This document shows positions 53,998 to 64,000 of a stretch of DNA of 64,000 bases, piece after piece. Position numbers and translations under genes: made by a program. Under the pieces are notes generated by a model. That model saw only the letters and a list, made by a program, of their open reading frames with translations, ran no database searches and was not told the origin of the DNA. The number at the start of each line of letters is the position of its first letter. Position 1 is the first letter of the stretch. The stretch is from Novakomyces olei (Eukaryota > Ascomycota > Novakomycetes > Novakomycetales > Novakomycetaceae): contig JADEYG010000001.1 in assembly GCA_016906335.1 (NCBI GenBank), forward strand, positions 1,426,001 to 1,490,000, given 5' to 3'.

Positions 53998-56031
53998 TCA
54001 TTTCCTCGTGTCTGCGACGGACCGGGTCCATCGCTTGAAATCGTCGGTAGCGCGTGGGACTGCGCGACTGTTAAACACGCGTTGCAGTTCCAGCAAGTTC
54101 ACATCACAGGCCCATTTATCAAAATCACGCTGGGCTCTACCCGGATTATTTACAAAATTGTTTGAGCTTGTTGGCAGAATCAATCCGGCACCAACAAGTA
54201 CAGCAACGGCGTGCACAAACACGGAAAACGGCCAAAATTTTACGTGTCTTGTAAGCGTAGTTGTAGCTGTAGCCACAGCTGAGGCCATTGGCAGAGAAGC
54301 CATACTCGAAGACGAAGCTAAATTTGCCTCTGATACCATTCGTTTGTACTCAGAGTATAGCTGGGCAGTTGTAAATATCTTTGTATCACGTGCGCTAAGC
54401 CTAGCCCCGGCAACGACAGCCATTAATTCAACAAGGCTGAGCGACGAAAGTCGAGAGATTTGAGGGTCTGTCTCGGGCAGAGTGTCTGCGCCAATTTCTG
54501 ATTTCTTCATTACATTATTACGACGCCGGGGATGTCGCATAGTCTCGTTCAAGAGAAAGACGGGTTGCTCACTGCAAACGTCACTGTCTTGCCTTTGGCA
54601 GGCGTAAAAGTAGGGCAAAACAGAGGCAGCTAAAGCTTGTAGCGATCTATTAACACAGAAACACTTGTCTAGCAGGTTGCGGAAAGACGGTTTCAGCATT
54701 TGCGACTGATGTTAGTTTGAATAGAAATATTTGAATAAATGTATGAACATATGACTATATGAATGATAAACGAATAAACGAATAAAACATGAACATTCGA
54801 ATAATAAGTTGAATGTATCGACTGAAAGCTAAGATAATCTATCGCGATAACATGATTGAAAATAGTACTTTCATACCTTGATCCAGCTATTCCACTTGAT
54901 GATATCATCGTCACTAATATCTCGTCGATCTAATGAATGAGAATCAACAATTAACAAGCGTTCAGCCATGTCGACTAATTCCTCGCGACTGCAGCAAAGA
55001 CGCGTAGTGATTATTCGTTGGGAGAAGCGCGATTTCACCCGTTTTTCTAGACCTTGAATGCAATCCTAAAGAGACATGTTAGTAGGGGAGGGGTAGAGGA
55101 GAATGGATAACAATTTGAACCAGACATCAATTTAATTAAATTAAAGCAAAAAGATTTAAGCAAAAACAAATAGGAAAAGGCTTTAATCAGTCACAAGGCC
55201 ACTTACAATTCGTGAACTTATCCCAATTACGGCACTGGGAGCCTGCCGTGATTGGCAAATGTCAAAGAGGTTATAGAGAACAGTCTGCCTCGGGTGATCG
55301 ACAAACCTTTCAAATTTGTCCAGCACAAATACAACACTGACACTGGTATTCTCGCCTTCAGCGTCACCCCGGCTATCCAACACGTAAAGTAATCGAGAAA
55401 ACATATCGCTGAACGACAAGCGATTTTCCATTTCAGACAGATCCTCAAGGTCCACTGCGAGTTGCCGCGCAATCTCAACAAGAGCCGTCCGTGCGTCCGG
55501 CTGTACGCGTCCATCTAGTTTTACCAAAAAGAAAGGCTGGTTTTGATCAGTTTTGACGCTGTTGTATAGAGCATGCACAGCCTGGCTTACAAGCGTCGAC
55601 TTGCCACTGCCATTGGGCCCAACAACGAGTAGAGAATTGCTCTCTCCTTCATTCACAGTCTTTTCCAGTAATTCGTAGACGGCCTTGAACGCGCCTGCCG
55701 TGCCCACGAGATCGCGACATACAAGAGGCTTTCGAAAACAGAGAGATTCAAGAACATTGCGCTTTAAATTTGCAAACGCTTCATCCGTCATGTCTTGCAG
55801 AGTCACATTTTCTATAATTTTTTCTGGTTGTGGAGGCTTCAAAGCAGCAAATTCTGTTTGTAAATTGCGTCGAGCACTCGTGACATTGTCCGCCTCGTGC
55901 AGCACGGTATCGCTTTCGCGCCTTTGCCGTTTCACGCTTCTTTTTTGCTCTTCCAAGTTTTCCATATTCGCGTCCACATAAAACACCTGTTTATTCACAT
56001 CGTGCAAAGGATTTGGCGGCCGTTCGTTCAT
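53998..56031 (-). CDS. ORC4: Origin recognition complex subunit 4
   Basis: This AAA+ subunit of ORC helps load MCM helicases. Three exons (56031-55207, 55065-54877, 54705-53998) give 573 residues. The AAA+ part has Walker [14 protein letters not shown], a Walker B-position sequence VVFVLDKFERFV, then QTVLYNLFDICQSRQAPSAV and GISSRI. Exon 2 supplies EKRVKSRFSQRII, the ORC4 sensor/arginine-finger stretch, and exon 3 the winged-helix part. Walker B is unusual: DEFD in relatives reads DKFE here. Exon 3 also contains a hydrophobic stretch (FSVFVHAVAVLVGAGLILP). Convergent with TERT, 168 bp apart. Confidence 0.92.
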
Positions 56032-56127
56032 AGTCGCTCTGCTGCGCGACTATAATGCGCGGACGCGAGACACGTTTCTTGCCTTATTGTCTCGCTCGCT
56101 TAGCGTTATTCGTTTTATATTGAACTT

Positions 56128-56600
56128 CTATTGGAACTAAATTGGAACTAAATTTGAACTAAATTGGAACTATATTATGACTGTATTATACTGGAACTAT
56201 GTTGGAACTTGTTATATTAGAACTTTATAATATTGGAAGTGTATTGGAACTAAATTTGAACTAAATTATGACTGTATTATACTGGAACTATGTTGGAACT
56301 ATGTTGGAACTATGTTGGAACTTTGTTATATTGAAACTTTATATTGGAAGTGTATTGGAAGTGTATTGGAAGTGTATTGGAAGTGTATTGGAAGTGTATT
56401 GGAAGTGTATTGGAAGTGTATTGGAAGAGCATTGGAACTATATTATATATTGGAATTGTATTGGAACTGTATTGGGACTGTTGGAACTGTTGGAACTATG
56501 TTAGAACTATGTTGGAACTATGTTGGAACCTCATAATATTGGAACTGTATTGAAATTGTATTGGAACCGTTGGAACTATGTTGGAACTATAATATAAATA
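56128..56600. repeat. Degenerate 11-bp tandem repeat region (TTGGAAGTGTA / TTGGAACTATG)
   Basis: Most of this 470-bp stretch is built from TTGGAAC/G units spaced at 11 bp. The core, about 56344-56434, holds eight nearly identical TTGGAAGTGTA copies; the flanks hold diverged TTGGAACTATG and TTGGAACTAAA units. It lies between the divergent ORC4 and TBC genes. Tryptophan-rich open frames across it are artefacts of the repeat. Confidence 0.93.
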
Positions 56601-57005
56601 TTGAACTGTAGTATATTGATCTGTATTATAATCTCGATAGAAATGTACTATAATTAATGTATACATCGGGCAAAGTGTTGCGTACTTTGTACGATTAAAT
56701 AGTATTTAATACGAATAAAATAAATGTATATTATTTCTTTACGGGTTGTCGAGCCACCTTTGGAGTCAGACGGGGCCGTGGGCATTGCGGTAACGCCAAT
56801 TTCCACGGCACAAGTGTGCATATATATGCTGAAACGTAGCAATTACCGGATTCTCTATCCGGAGCTGTTTGGTGCCTAATACGCAACTGCGGAAAAGATA
56901 TATTTTATAATTTTTTGTCTCTGGTTTTATTTTTCTGTGTAGTTGGCAAGTTCAGTGCTCTTCAAGTTTGAGCGAGTCTGCGGGCAAAGCTACCATCTGA
57001 GTCAA

Positions 57006-59115
57006 ATGGAAAACGTAAACAGTCTCAGGTTTGACGAATTGAATATTCAATCGCCCAGTGAAGGGCCGAGGCGCCGGTTTATGCGTCCAACATCAGCAGC
57101 AAATGCAACTCGCCCGAGCTATGAAGAAAGGCTGTCCACATTTGAGCACCGGCAAATGGTGGCAGCGACCCGGCAATTGCCCTCGCGGCGACCGCGGCTG
57201 CCAAATTCCTCACGATCGTCTCTCAGGTCAATGTCTTTCCGTGAGGACGAAAGCTTTTCTCTTCCAACAACACCGCTTGCGAATACAGGTGTCTATATGC
57301 AGCAAAGGCACCTGAAATCGGCAGAGGGTTTAACAAATCGGAGAAGGCTCCAATCACCCGTTTTTGATGATCTTTCAGACGACGAATGTGAAGTGCCAGA
57401 AGATTTAAGGTTTGCCAATGTGCCTCTGGGCACTCGATCTCTATCTGTTCGTACTGAATCTGATTCCTCCCGATCATCTACACTTTCCGCTGGGCATCGG
57501 AAACCTTCGCTCGAAACGGGGGCTAAAAATTACGATTCGGCCTTTAGCGATCTGGATATCGACGCGAAAGAATTGACAGAGCAACTAGATTCTTATGCGC
57601 GGACAAATGAAGGCCGTCGTGAATCTACTCGGAGCGAAGACTTAAGGCAGCGCTACCGATTGGACGCAAAATTAAAAATGGAAAGCCCTGACGGTACACT
57701 AGACTACTTGGGTATGAGCAAGGAAAAGGAAGCTGCTCTTTCTCGGACACGGCCAGCGTGGTTGCCGCCAAAGTCTCGTGGCGAGGAGAAGAAGCATTTA
57801 AAGGAGTATCAAAAGATGATGCGGGCTTCAATTGAAGCAGGTACTTTATACGGTCTTTCTCAGTTTATCACACTGGCTCTTTTGTTGCATATGGTTTCCT
57901 TACTAACGCCCAGAAAAAACAAAGCGTTCTTCCCAGATCAAAGCTGAGATGGAAAAGCAGTCTCATGACGCGCATGTGTTGAGGGAGTGGAGCCATGTCT
58001 TGGAAGATTATGACAAATTGTAAGTTGAATTAATTTTTTTTGGCCTCTAACGTTTTAGAATCAAGACGGCCGACTGTCGTGAATTATGGTGGAGTGGAAT
58101 ACCGTCCCAGCTACGCCCTCAAATATGGTATTTGTTCATTTACAATTTTCCTGCTATTCTATTTATAAATATTTCAATAATTAAACTTAAATACTTTTTG
58201 TCGTATACTCTTTTGCAAAAAATTGTTTAAACTTGACTAATAGAAAGGCCACGGGCTATCAAAAACATTCTTGCTCTAAACAGCAACACGTTTCAAATCG
58301 CTCTCACAAAGGCCAAAGAACACGAGCAAGTTATTGTCGGGTACGTGCCGTCGGGCGATGAAGAGCCCGAAATGCTGGCCCAGAACAATCGGATTAAGCA
58401 AAAATACACAAGGCTGCGGCGAGACGCAGGAAACACGTTGCCTTCGCTCGGTATCTTCTCGCCAAAGGGTCCTCTGCATGAAGCTCTTGTCGATTTGCTC
58501 TTGGCCTACGATTACTATCGGCAAGACATTGATTACTGCCCGCATATTCGGTACATTGCGGCGATGCTACTTGTTAATCTGGACAAAAGCCTCTCTTTTA
58601 TCTGCCTAGCCAATATAATGAATCATCCGTTTTTGCTCGCATTGCTAGCCGGTGATGCGTCTATGGTAAGAAGGCTTCTCTTTACATTTTAAAATTTTCT
58701 TCTTTTTCTTTTTATTTTGTAATGCCATTTATTTCGGTTTCGCTAATTCCTACAGTCAAACCGATATTGTTCAGTATTCGAAGAGGCCTTGCGGAAAAAA
58801 TGTCCCTCACTTGCAGCCCATTTTGAAGAAGTAATTCATCTCCCAGCTATCAAGTACGTGGAGCCAATAGTGCTTTCTCTCTTTGGAAAATATGCGTCTG
58901 TTGATATCGCTTCGCGTATTTTTGATGTATTTTTATTTGAAGGCGATACGTTTCTGGTTCGTGCCCTGTTGGGCTTGTTCATTAGCCTGGAATGGCGACT
59001 GTACGGTAGTATGGAAGATGTTCTTGCCACATTGTTACCCATAGAAGACAATTCATGGGATTTGGGCAACGAAGATCATTTTATGCAAATTGTCAGGGAC
59101 GCAGGGCGTTTCTAG
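57006..59115 (+). CDS. TBC-domain Rab GTPase-activating protein
   Basis: Five exons (57006-57840, 57914-58019, 58059-58127, 58248-58665, 58756-59115) give 595 residues. The first 290 are disordered, Arg/Ser-rich. The TBC domain begins ELWWSGIPSQLRPQIWPRAI (rebuilt over intron 3). Next comes SLGIFSPKGPLHEALVDLLL with YCPHIRYIAAMLL, then a C-terminal half with YASVDIASRIFDVFLFEGDT and FLVRALLGLF. The usual arginine finger motif (IxxDxxR) is not clear; the matching position looks rewritten as RRDAGNTLPSLGIF. An intron ends with a perfect TACTAAC branch sequence (57901). The first ATG is at 57006, but an AG at 56941 could accept an upstream exon. The Rab target is unknown. Confidence 0.88.
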
Positions 59116-59490
59116 GGTTGAGTGCCGATGTGTGATACTATACCTATTTTGTTTTAATGCGTTTTGTGTCGCATTCATTTTGCGCGACAGTCTGTCATTG
59201 TTACAAGTTGCATAAGCATTTGCATTGTTTAAGAAAAGAATCGTTGGTGCATTTATATTTGTTTTGAATATTTAAAGAGTCTACAATATATGTATATTAT
59301 TAGAAAAGGTTTGATTTGTTCAATAAGTTGGTCGAGAACCTATGCTGATATCAAATCATGCTGAGCAAATAGTGTTAATTCATGTCTGTTCATATCATCC
59401 TATAATCTTGGGTATACAAAATGGCTGACCCGCTGATGTTATCCAAAGCATGAATGATTTCCGATTCAAGTCTAATGCTTTTTGCGTCCT
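59116..59490. other. Convergent intergenic region TBC/LYAR-like
   Basis: About 375 bp between two stops; A+T-rich, with no supported feature. Confidence 0.45.
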
Positions 59491-60101
59491 CTATAAAGAA
59501 AGAACAATCTGGCCATTTTTGTCCTTTTGCACCTTTAAACGTTTAATGACAGCCTTTTTGAATACTTTTGGGTCGCTCGACGAAGAAACTTTCTCGAGCA
59601 CGTCCCTGAAGCTTTCGATTTCAGTTCCAATTTGAGCCAGAAACACAGCAGCAGGTGACGTGTCTTTTAATGCCTTTTTTGTTATATTGCTGTCTTTTTG
59701 CGCCGTATTTTTTTGCTTCTTATTAGACGAAGCCTTTTTCTCGTCCCCCTTTTCGGCATTAGCGCCAGGCTCTTTTGGCTCTAACCCTTTTACCTCTGGT
59801 ATTCCATTCGCCTGTCCATTTGCTTGGTGATTCGTTTGATCATGCGAAATTTTCTGCTTTTTCGCTGGTTTATAAAGGCTCTTTTGGTATCGTTCTGCCT
59901 CACTCACACATGAAGTATGGCTTCGATATTCGACACCAGGAAAAGTCGAATTGCAATCGAGGCATGTAAAATAGGCACCCCGGCAACGTCCCTTATGTTG
60001 GTCAAGCTTCGGCTTTTTTACTGTGTCCTGACACACTGGATCCTGTTAGACTGAAACACTGCAATTGAAGACTGCCTACCCTCACAACAAAACGAAACCA
60101 T
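59491..60101 (-). CDS. LYAR: LYAR-type C2HC zinc-finger nucleolar protein
   Basis: Two exons (60101-60080, only 22 nt, and 60035-59491) give 188 residues. The spliced N-terminus reads MVSFCCEVCQDTVKKPKLDQ, then HKGRCRGAYFTCLDCNSTF and YRSHTSCVSEAERYQ. These are the paired LYAR zinc-finger modules with the family's Cys and His spacing. The rest is Lys-rich and disordered, with a C-terminal helical segment (FLAQIGTEIESFRDVLEKV) and VIKRLKVQKDKNGQIVLSL. Relatives are nucleolar and linked to pre-rRNA processing. The acceptor choice (60036) is fixed by the need to encode EVCQ; an earlier AG at about 60043 breaks frame. Confidence 0.9.
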
Positions 60102-60807
60102 TTGTAGTCTGTTTTTTTTTTTTTTTTGAAACCTCACGTGAAAATGTCTAGACAATTTTTCTTTATAAATTCAAAATCATATATGCATTTCTCGTATATG
60201 ATGGGTTTTATTTATTCATTTATTACTCTTATTTATATATATTTTTTTTTTCAATTTATTTATTTTTTATATATATTAAAAAGATAAGCTTATGATATTT
60301 ACTTATCTAACTATAGGGACAGCGCATACTTGGAAAGGGTTCGCAAATAATAGCATTCCCTGACTACCGCATAATACTTGCCCTTTATTGCTGAACTAGG
60401 CTAGTAAATTAATGTTTCAAAACTCATTGTCATTCTAAAACATTATGTTTCTCACACTAGAACAAGTTAATGCTGCATGAGGCTTCTCTATCAATAATGG
60501 TGGTACATGGACAAAATTGATAACGTAAATGAATCAATTGTCAAATATTCTTTGTCTATTACTATACTGCAATCTGCTAACATTCTGCAATTTGAAGAAC
60601 TGCTCCCCTGAAAAGGTATTTTATATCTTAATCGTTGTAATCACGATTTGAACCAATGTATAATGCCATTAGTCAAAACAGCATATCACGAAGACGAGCG
60701 CTTGTGTAAAAAAAACACTTAAAAACGTAATTTAAAACAAAATAAGAGCATCCCGGACACCCTTACGGATAACAAACAAAACACAACATGTATGGCGCCA
60801 TTAACAT
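60102..60807. other. Intergenic region LYAR/ERV2
   Basis: About 700 bp, A+T-rich, with a run of about 17 T at 60111-60127 close to the LYAR start (a poly(dA:dT) promoter-like tract) and several shorter T runs. No supported gene. Confidence 0.45.
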
Positions 60808-61765
60808 CTATGAGTGGCCTTTTGCAGAATGATCCTCCTTGCCTCTTTCGCCTTCTTCGCCTTCTTCGCATCCACATTGATAATCCTCTATTATTTTGGA
60901 GCAATCATAGGCCGGCTTGTGTAATCGCTCATTTACAACATTATGCACGTGGCAGCTCCAACCAGCGGCTGCATCACGCGAGCTAATTTGCGGAGGATAC
61001 TGCTTTAAAATCTTCTGGAAATGCGATGCACTACGCAATTAGTAACATAAGGCATTTCACGACAAAGTCAGTGAATAAACTTTACCATTCGCCACTAAGC
61101 AAGTTAGTATTTTTAAAAGGATACGAAATACGGACAAAGCAATTTTGTAACATCATACCAAGGATAAAGTCGAGAAAACAGATGAATAAACTGCTTTAAA
61201 GTCTCCTGCTCGTCGGGTGAAGGGCCTTTTCTTAGTGAATAGGAATTAGAATATAAAATTACGTTTTGGATATCTCGCCATCATTGTATGGAAAAACTAG
61301 ATATTAGTAAGAAGATAAATGACAAAATTTAAAGGGCTTTAGTCTACCTTCCATGTTGCCCGGCCAAGCTCTGCTCTGCGAATGATTAGCTGCATTTAAT
61401 TATAAGAAATCGGACTTTTGTGTTTCGTTGCCAAGTCGCGGCATGATCGTGATTTCGCTGATCGGATCAACCTCAGCTGCTAATCCACCACTGTTTTCTT
61501 GGTCGGATCTAAGCAGTGGATCTTGGTCAGATTGAAGTAGTGGAGGCTCTATCGCCGGCTCAACTAGATACTCTGGCTCCGTCTTGGCTTTTTGTCGTGG
61601 AGAACCAACGAATGTATCGAGCTCTGCTTTATCTCCAATTGTAGATGAGGCAAAGTCGTCAGATGCCCTAGGTAGAACATTGTTATGATATTGATGTTTG
61701 AACAAAAATACAAGACAGAAGACAGCTGCCGCCACAAAGACAAGTGAACGGCTGCGGCCTGCCAT
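60808..61765 (-). CDS. ERV2: ER-membrane FAD sulfhydryl oxidase ERV2
   Basis: It makes disulfides in the ER lumen using FAD and oxygen. Six coding exons (61765-61416, 61375-61348, 61296-61263, 61225-61159, 61094-61086, 61030-60808) splice to 236 residues. A signal anchor near residues 8-23 (VFVAAAVFCLVFLFKH) and ITIMPRLGNETQK precede the ALR domain. That domain runs ELGRATWKFFHTMMARYP, then FIHLFSRLYPCGECASHF with the redox CxxC, then WSCHVHNVVNERLHKP with the FAD-site Cys and His. It ends YDCSKI and the shuttle-like CGC. ERV2 rather than ERV1 is shown by the anchor and the IMP-L motif. The 9-nt fifth exon supplies most of CGEC. The first donor is GTCCGA, atypical but GT-AG. Confidence 0.92.
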
Positions 61766-61811
61766 TAGACTAATGTCGTGACTAGTTGAATTTCCGCGAG
61801 ATTTCAAAACA

Positions 61812-62064
61812 ATTTATATTTATATTTATATTTATATTTATATTTATATTTATATTTATATTTATATTTATATTTATATTTATATTTATATTTATATTTA
61901 TATTTATATTTATATTTATATTTATATTTATATTTATATTTATATTTATATTTATATTTATATTTATATTTATATTTATATTTATATTTATATTTATATT
62001 TATATTTATATTTATATTTATATTTATATTTATATTTATATTTATATTTATATTTATATTTATA
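61812..62064. repeat. Hexanucleotide microsatellite (TTTATA)n
   Basis: About 42 essentially perfect copies of TTTATA cover 250 bp, directly upstream of the ERV2 start codon. Long Phe-Ile and Asn-Ile frames across it are artefacts. It is the longest perfect array in the window. Confidence 0.97.
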
Positions 62065-62184
62065 ATTTTTTGTTTATACCTGAACACTTTTAGATGTTTA
62101 TATTATGCTAAATTCCACAAATATGCTACAAATGCACCATGCCAAATAGTACGCCTTGAAGTAATGCAATTCGAGTCACAATGC

Positions 62185-62889
62185 TTAGGCAGAAGAAACT
62201 TTCCTGCGTGGCACGGCAAACGAAAAGCAGCATGAGCAAACTGTTACAAAAAGGCAGTAGAACCAAGCAATGGCGAGTATACAGACTGCCGTCCATAAAA
62301 GCCCGTAATCTTGACGGCCATCGACAGCACTAACGCCGCTTATTTGCGCCTTGTTGATTTTTGAGCGGACCGACTGGTAAACAAAAGTCATTGTTGCAGC
62401 ACCAGAAAGCGTTGTAGCAGCACTGAGAAACGCGAAAAAATTAATAAAGCAATCAGTAAGCGAAAAGAAGCAAGACAAGACACTGAAGACAAAGCTGGCG
62501 GCGCAGAGTCCGGCACCAGCGATAAGTAGGCCTACGCCAGCATTGATTGCCCGCAAATTCACTATACGCGATATAAAGTCTTGCGGAGTCCTGATGGCTT
62601 GACTCAGAATATCCTTGGCTCCAGTGACTCTGAAAATGATATCCCCAATATTGGAGCCGATGGCGTTAGGACGCGGAGGAGTGCAGACCATATTCTTCTC
62701 AGCTGCCGATCGGATGCAGTACCCCAGTATTCCAAACTGTGCTTGTCCACCGGGACCATTGATCTTTAAAAAGTAAGTATCGCGAATTGCTGTCACGCTT
62801 GATTGAACACTGGAAGCCAGGCAAAGAGCTTGCAGAGCAAGAGCGGCAGCAAAAGCTAAAACTGGCACAACCAAGAAAAGGGCACGCAT
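62185..62889 (-). CDS. Four-pass membrane protein of the SUR7/PalI type
   Basis: An intronless frame of 234 residues. An N-terminal hydrophobic segment (LFLVVPVLAFAAALALQALC) is followed by an extracytoplasmic loop of about 90 residues containing FGILGYCI and MVCTPP, with paired cysteines. Three closely packed hydrophobic helices come next at about 115-140, 145-170 and 198-222. This layout and the FG..GYC loop motif match the fungal SUR7/PalI superfamily (claudin-like) of plasma-membrane eisosome and pH-signalling proteins. I cannot separate SUR7-like from PalI-like members. The tail is short and basic (RRKVSSA). Confidence 0.8.
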   Translation of the reverse strand: MRALFLVVPVLAFAAALALQALCLASSVQSSVTAIRDTYFLKINGPGGQAQFGILGYCIRSAAEKNMVCTPPRPNAIGSNIGDIIFRVTGAKDILSQAIRTPQDFISRIVNLRAINAGVGLLIAGAGLCAASFVFSVLSCFFSLTDCFINFFAFLSAATTLSGAATMTFVYQSVRSKINKAQISGVSAVDGRQDYGLLWTAVCILAIAWFYCLFVTVCSCCFSFAVPRRKVSSA

Positions 62890-64000
62890 TGCACTTTTAT
62901 GGGATTTGTAATATCAATATCGATCCCAAATTTGGCCTCTGATCAAGACTCGGGAATTCGACAACGGCCAAGCCGTCCCTTAAATATACGCGTTGAGCTA
63001 CTTCCCCAGAGTGGTTGGTCCTTCCCTTTTCATCGAGCGTATATACTATTTGGGAACGCAGACAGCCTCGGAGTTCCCATGCTTTCGGTAAATTAAATTA
63101 TTTTATTTCATGTACATTTTAACATGATGTAATTATATCTTGGGCACAAGATTGCTTGTAAGTAGATAGCAGTCCGCGGGCTTGAGATTATGAGATAACG
63201 CCCCAATCAATAACTAGGATATTGAGGTTATGGAGGTCGTCGAGGCAAAGGTAGGCAAAGGTATTTCCTGCGAATATATCGCCATTTTCACACAATGCTA
63301 AATATAGGAGTTCGTTCGATCCAAAGATTAATAAATCACGCAGTATCTTGGCTCATTAGCCGTTACCAAACTGGAACGTGGGGTTCACATAACCGTTATT
63401 CATAAAGCGATTACGATAAGTTCTCTTTAACAAAACGATTGAGGAAAGGCGTCTCGTATGGTCGTGTAGCTTTGGGCCTATCGCGCTTGACGCTACAGCC
63501 AAATTAATTCTAAATAGTAACAAAGTCCTGTTTGGAAGATTTCTGAAAGCATTGTCTTACGACCCTGAAAGCTCTATTCCAAGACTCGTTGTAAATCTGA
63601 ATTAATATTGATTTTTTTGCCAAATGTCATTTCGTGTCAATATTCTGACGGCCACTTTGATTCATCCTAAGATTAATTTAACTCGCTAAACATTAAAAAA
63701 TTGAAACATAATTGAAACAAAAGGCAGATTAATCAAGGACAATGGCCAAAAAGATAATGATTCTTTGTTATAAGGCAAAGATAGACACAGATTGCCCTCC
63801 ATCATCTCTATAATCTTGTGCGCAATCAAAAATTTAAGCATGAAAATTAGATGCCAAGTATAACCCTAATCCTAATAATAACTCTTTTCACCAAAAGAGT
63901 TTTTGCCATCTGAGTTAACTCGTCCTCCCTCTGTTATATCACAAAACTAGACGATATATTCATGTGACTTATTTACGTATAATAAACTTCTCATTCATAG
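62890..64000. other. Right-end intergenic region, no supported gene
   Basis: About 1.1 kb to the window edge. Only one short frame (65 codons at 62899) opens, without recognisable features. ATAACCCTAATCCTAATAATAAC near 63859-63881 is a loose telomere-like echo. The promoter of the SUR7-type gene must lie at the left part. Confidence 0.45.

Noticed and set aside
61400-61807. Separate small membrane protein gene upstream of a soluble ERV1-like gene
   Set aside because: The membrane-anchored frame ends in ITIMPRLGNETQK, which matches the region just before the ALR domain in ERV2, and a GT-AG intron joins them in frame. They are one gene.
61782-62235. Phe-Ile and Asn-Ile open frames on both strands
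   Set aside because: They are translations of the TTTATA hexanucleotide array.

Overview
The window is nuclear DNA of a compact-genome fungus, most likely an ascomycete. The evidence is a set of lineage-typical genes: LCL2, a SUR7/PalI-type four-pass protein, a DUF3602 (Par32-like) protein, ERD1, ERV2, mitoribosomal mL57, and a secreted protein resembling the fungal DUF7029/DUF7223 families. GT-AG introns are mostly 34-120 nt, often with a CTAAC/CTAAT-like branch sequence. I cannot name a species; an early-diverging, intron-rich ascomycete is my best guess. I see no plasmid, phage, CRISPR, retroelement or DNA transposon and no convincing tRNA or rRNA gene.

I support 28 protein genes plus one partial gene at the left edge. 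By joining exons by eye I infer about 60 introns in 21 genes; the joins keep frame and agree with remembered family sequences. Layout: 0-11 kb holds the tail of an unknown gene, a secreted protein, a peroxisomal ABC half-transporter, ERD1 and SF3B5. 11-25 kb holds IRE1, phosphomannomutase SEC53, CCT2, a DUF3602 protein, eIF3b and VMA16. 25-34 kb holds an SLC35-like transporter, an RBM42-like protein, LCL2, mL57 and a coiled-coil protein. 34-45 kb holds MSH3, TOP3, BRX1, TAF13, mS29 and RRS1. 45-59 kb holds a DH-domain RhoGEF, TERT, ORC4 and a TBC-domain protein. 59-64 kb holds a LYAR-like protein, ERV2 and a SUR7-like protein.

Several genes share pathways: ER/secretory quality control (IRE1, ERV2, ERD1, SEC53, LCL2), genome maintenance (MSH3, TOP3, TERT, ORC4), ribosome biogenesis (BRX1, RRS1, LYAR-like) and mitoribosome (mL57, mS29). 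This may be chance in a gene-dense genome. Genes alternate strands, and several pairs are divergent with short shared promoters (coiled-coil/MSH3, BRX1/TAF13, mS29/RRS1) or convergent (TERT/ORC4, TOP3/BRX1, TBC/LYAR).

The most unusual features are micro-exons: a 9-nt exon that completes the CGEC active site of ERV2, a 10-nt exon in VMA16, and an ATG-only first coding exon in CCT2. Others are an IRE1 luminal domain expanded by coding minisatellites, a changed Walker B motif in ORC4, a pair of related palindromes in the MSH3 promoter, telomere-like repeats just upstream of TERT, and many A+T-rich tandem arrays with 4- to 13-bp units.
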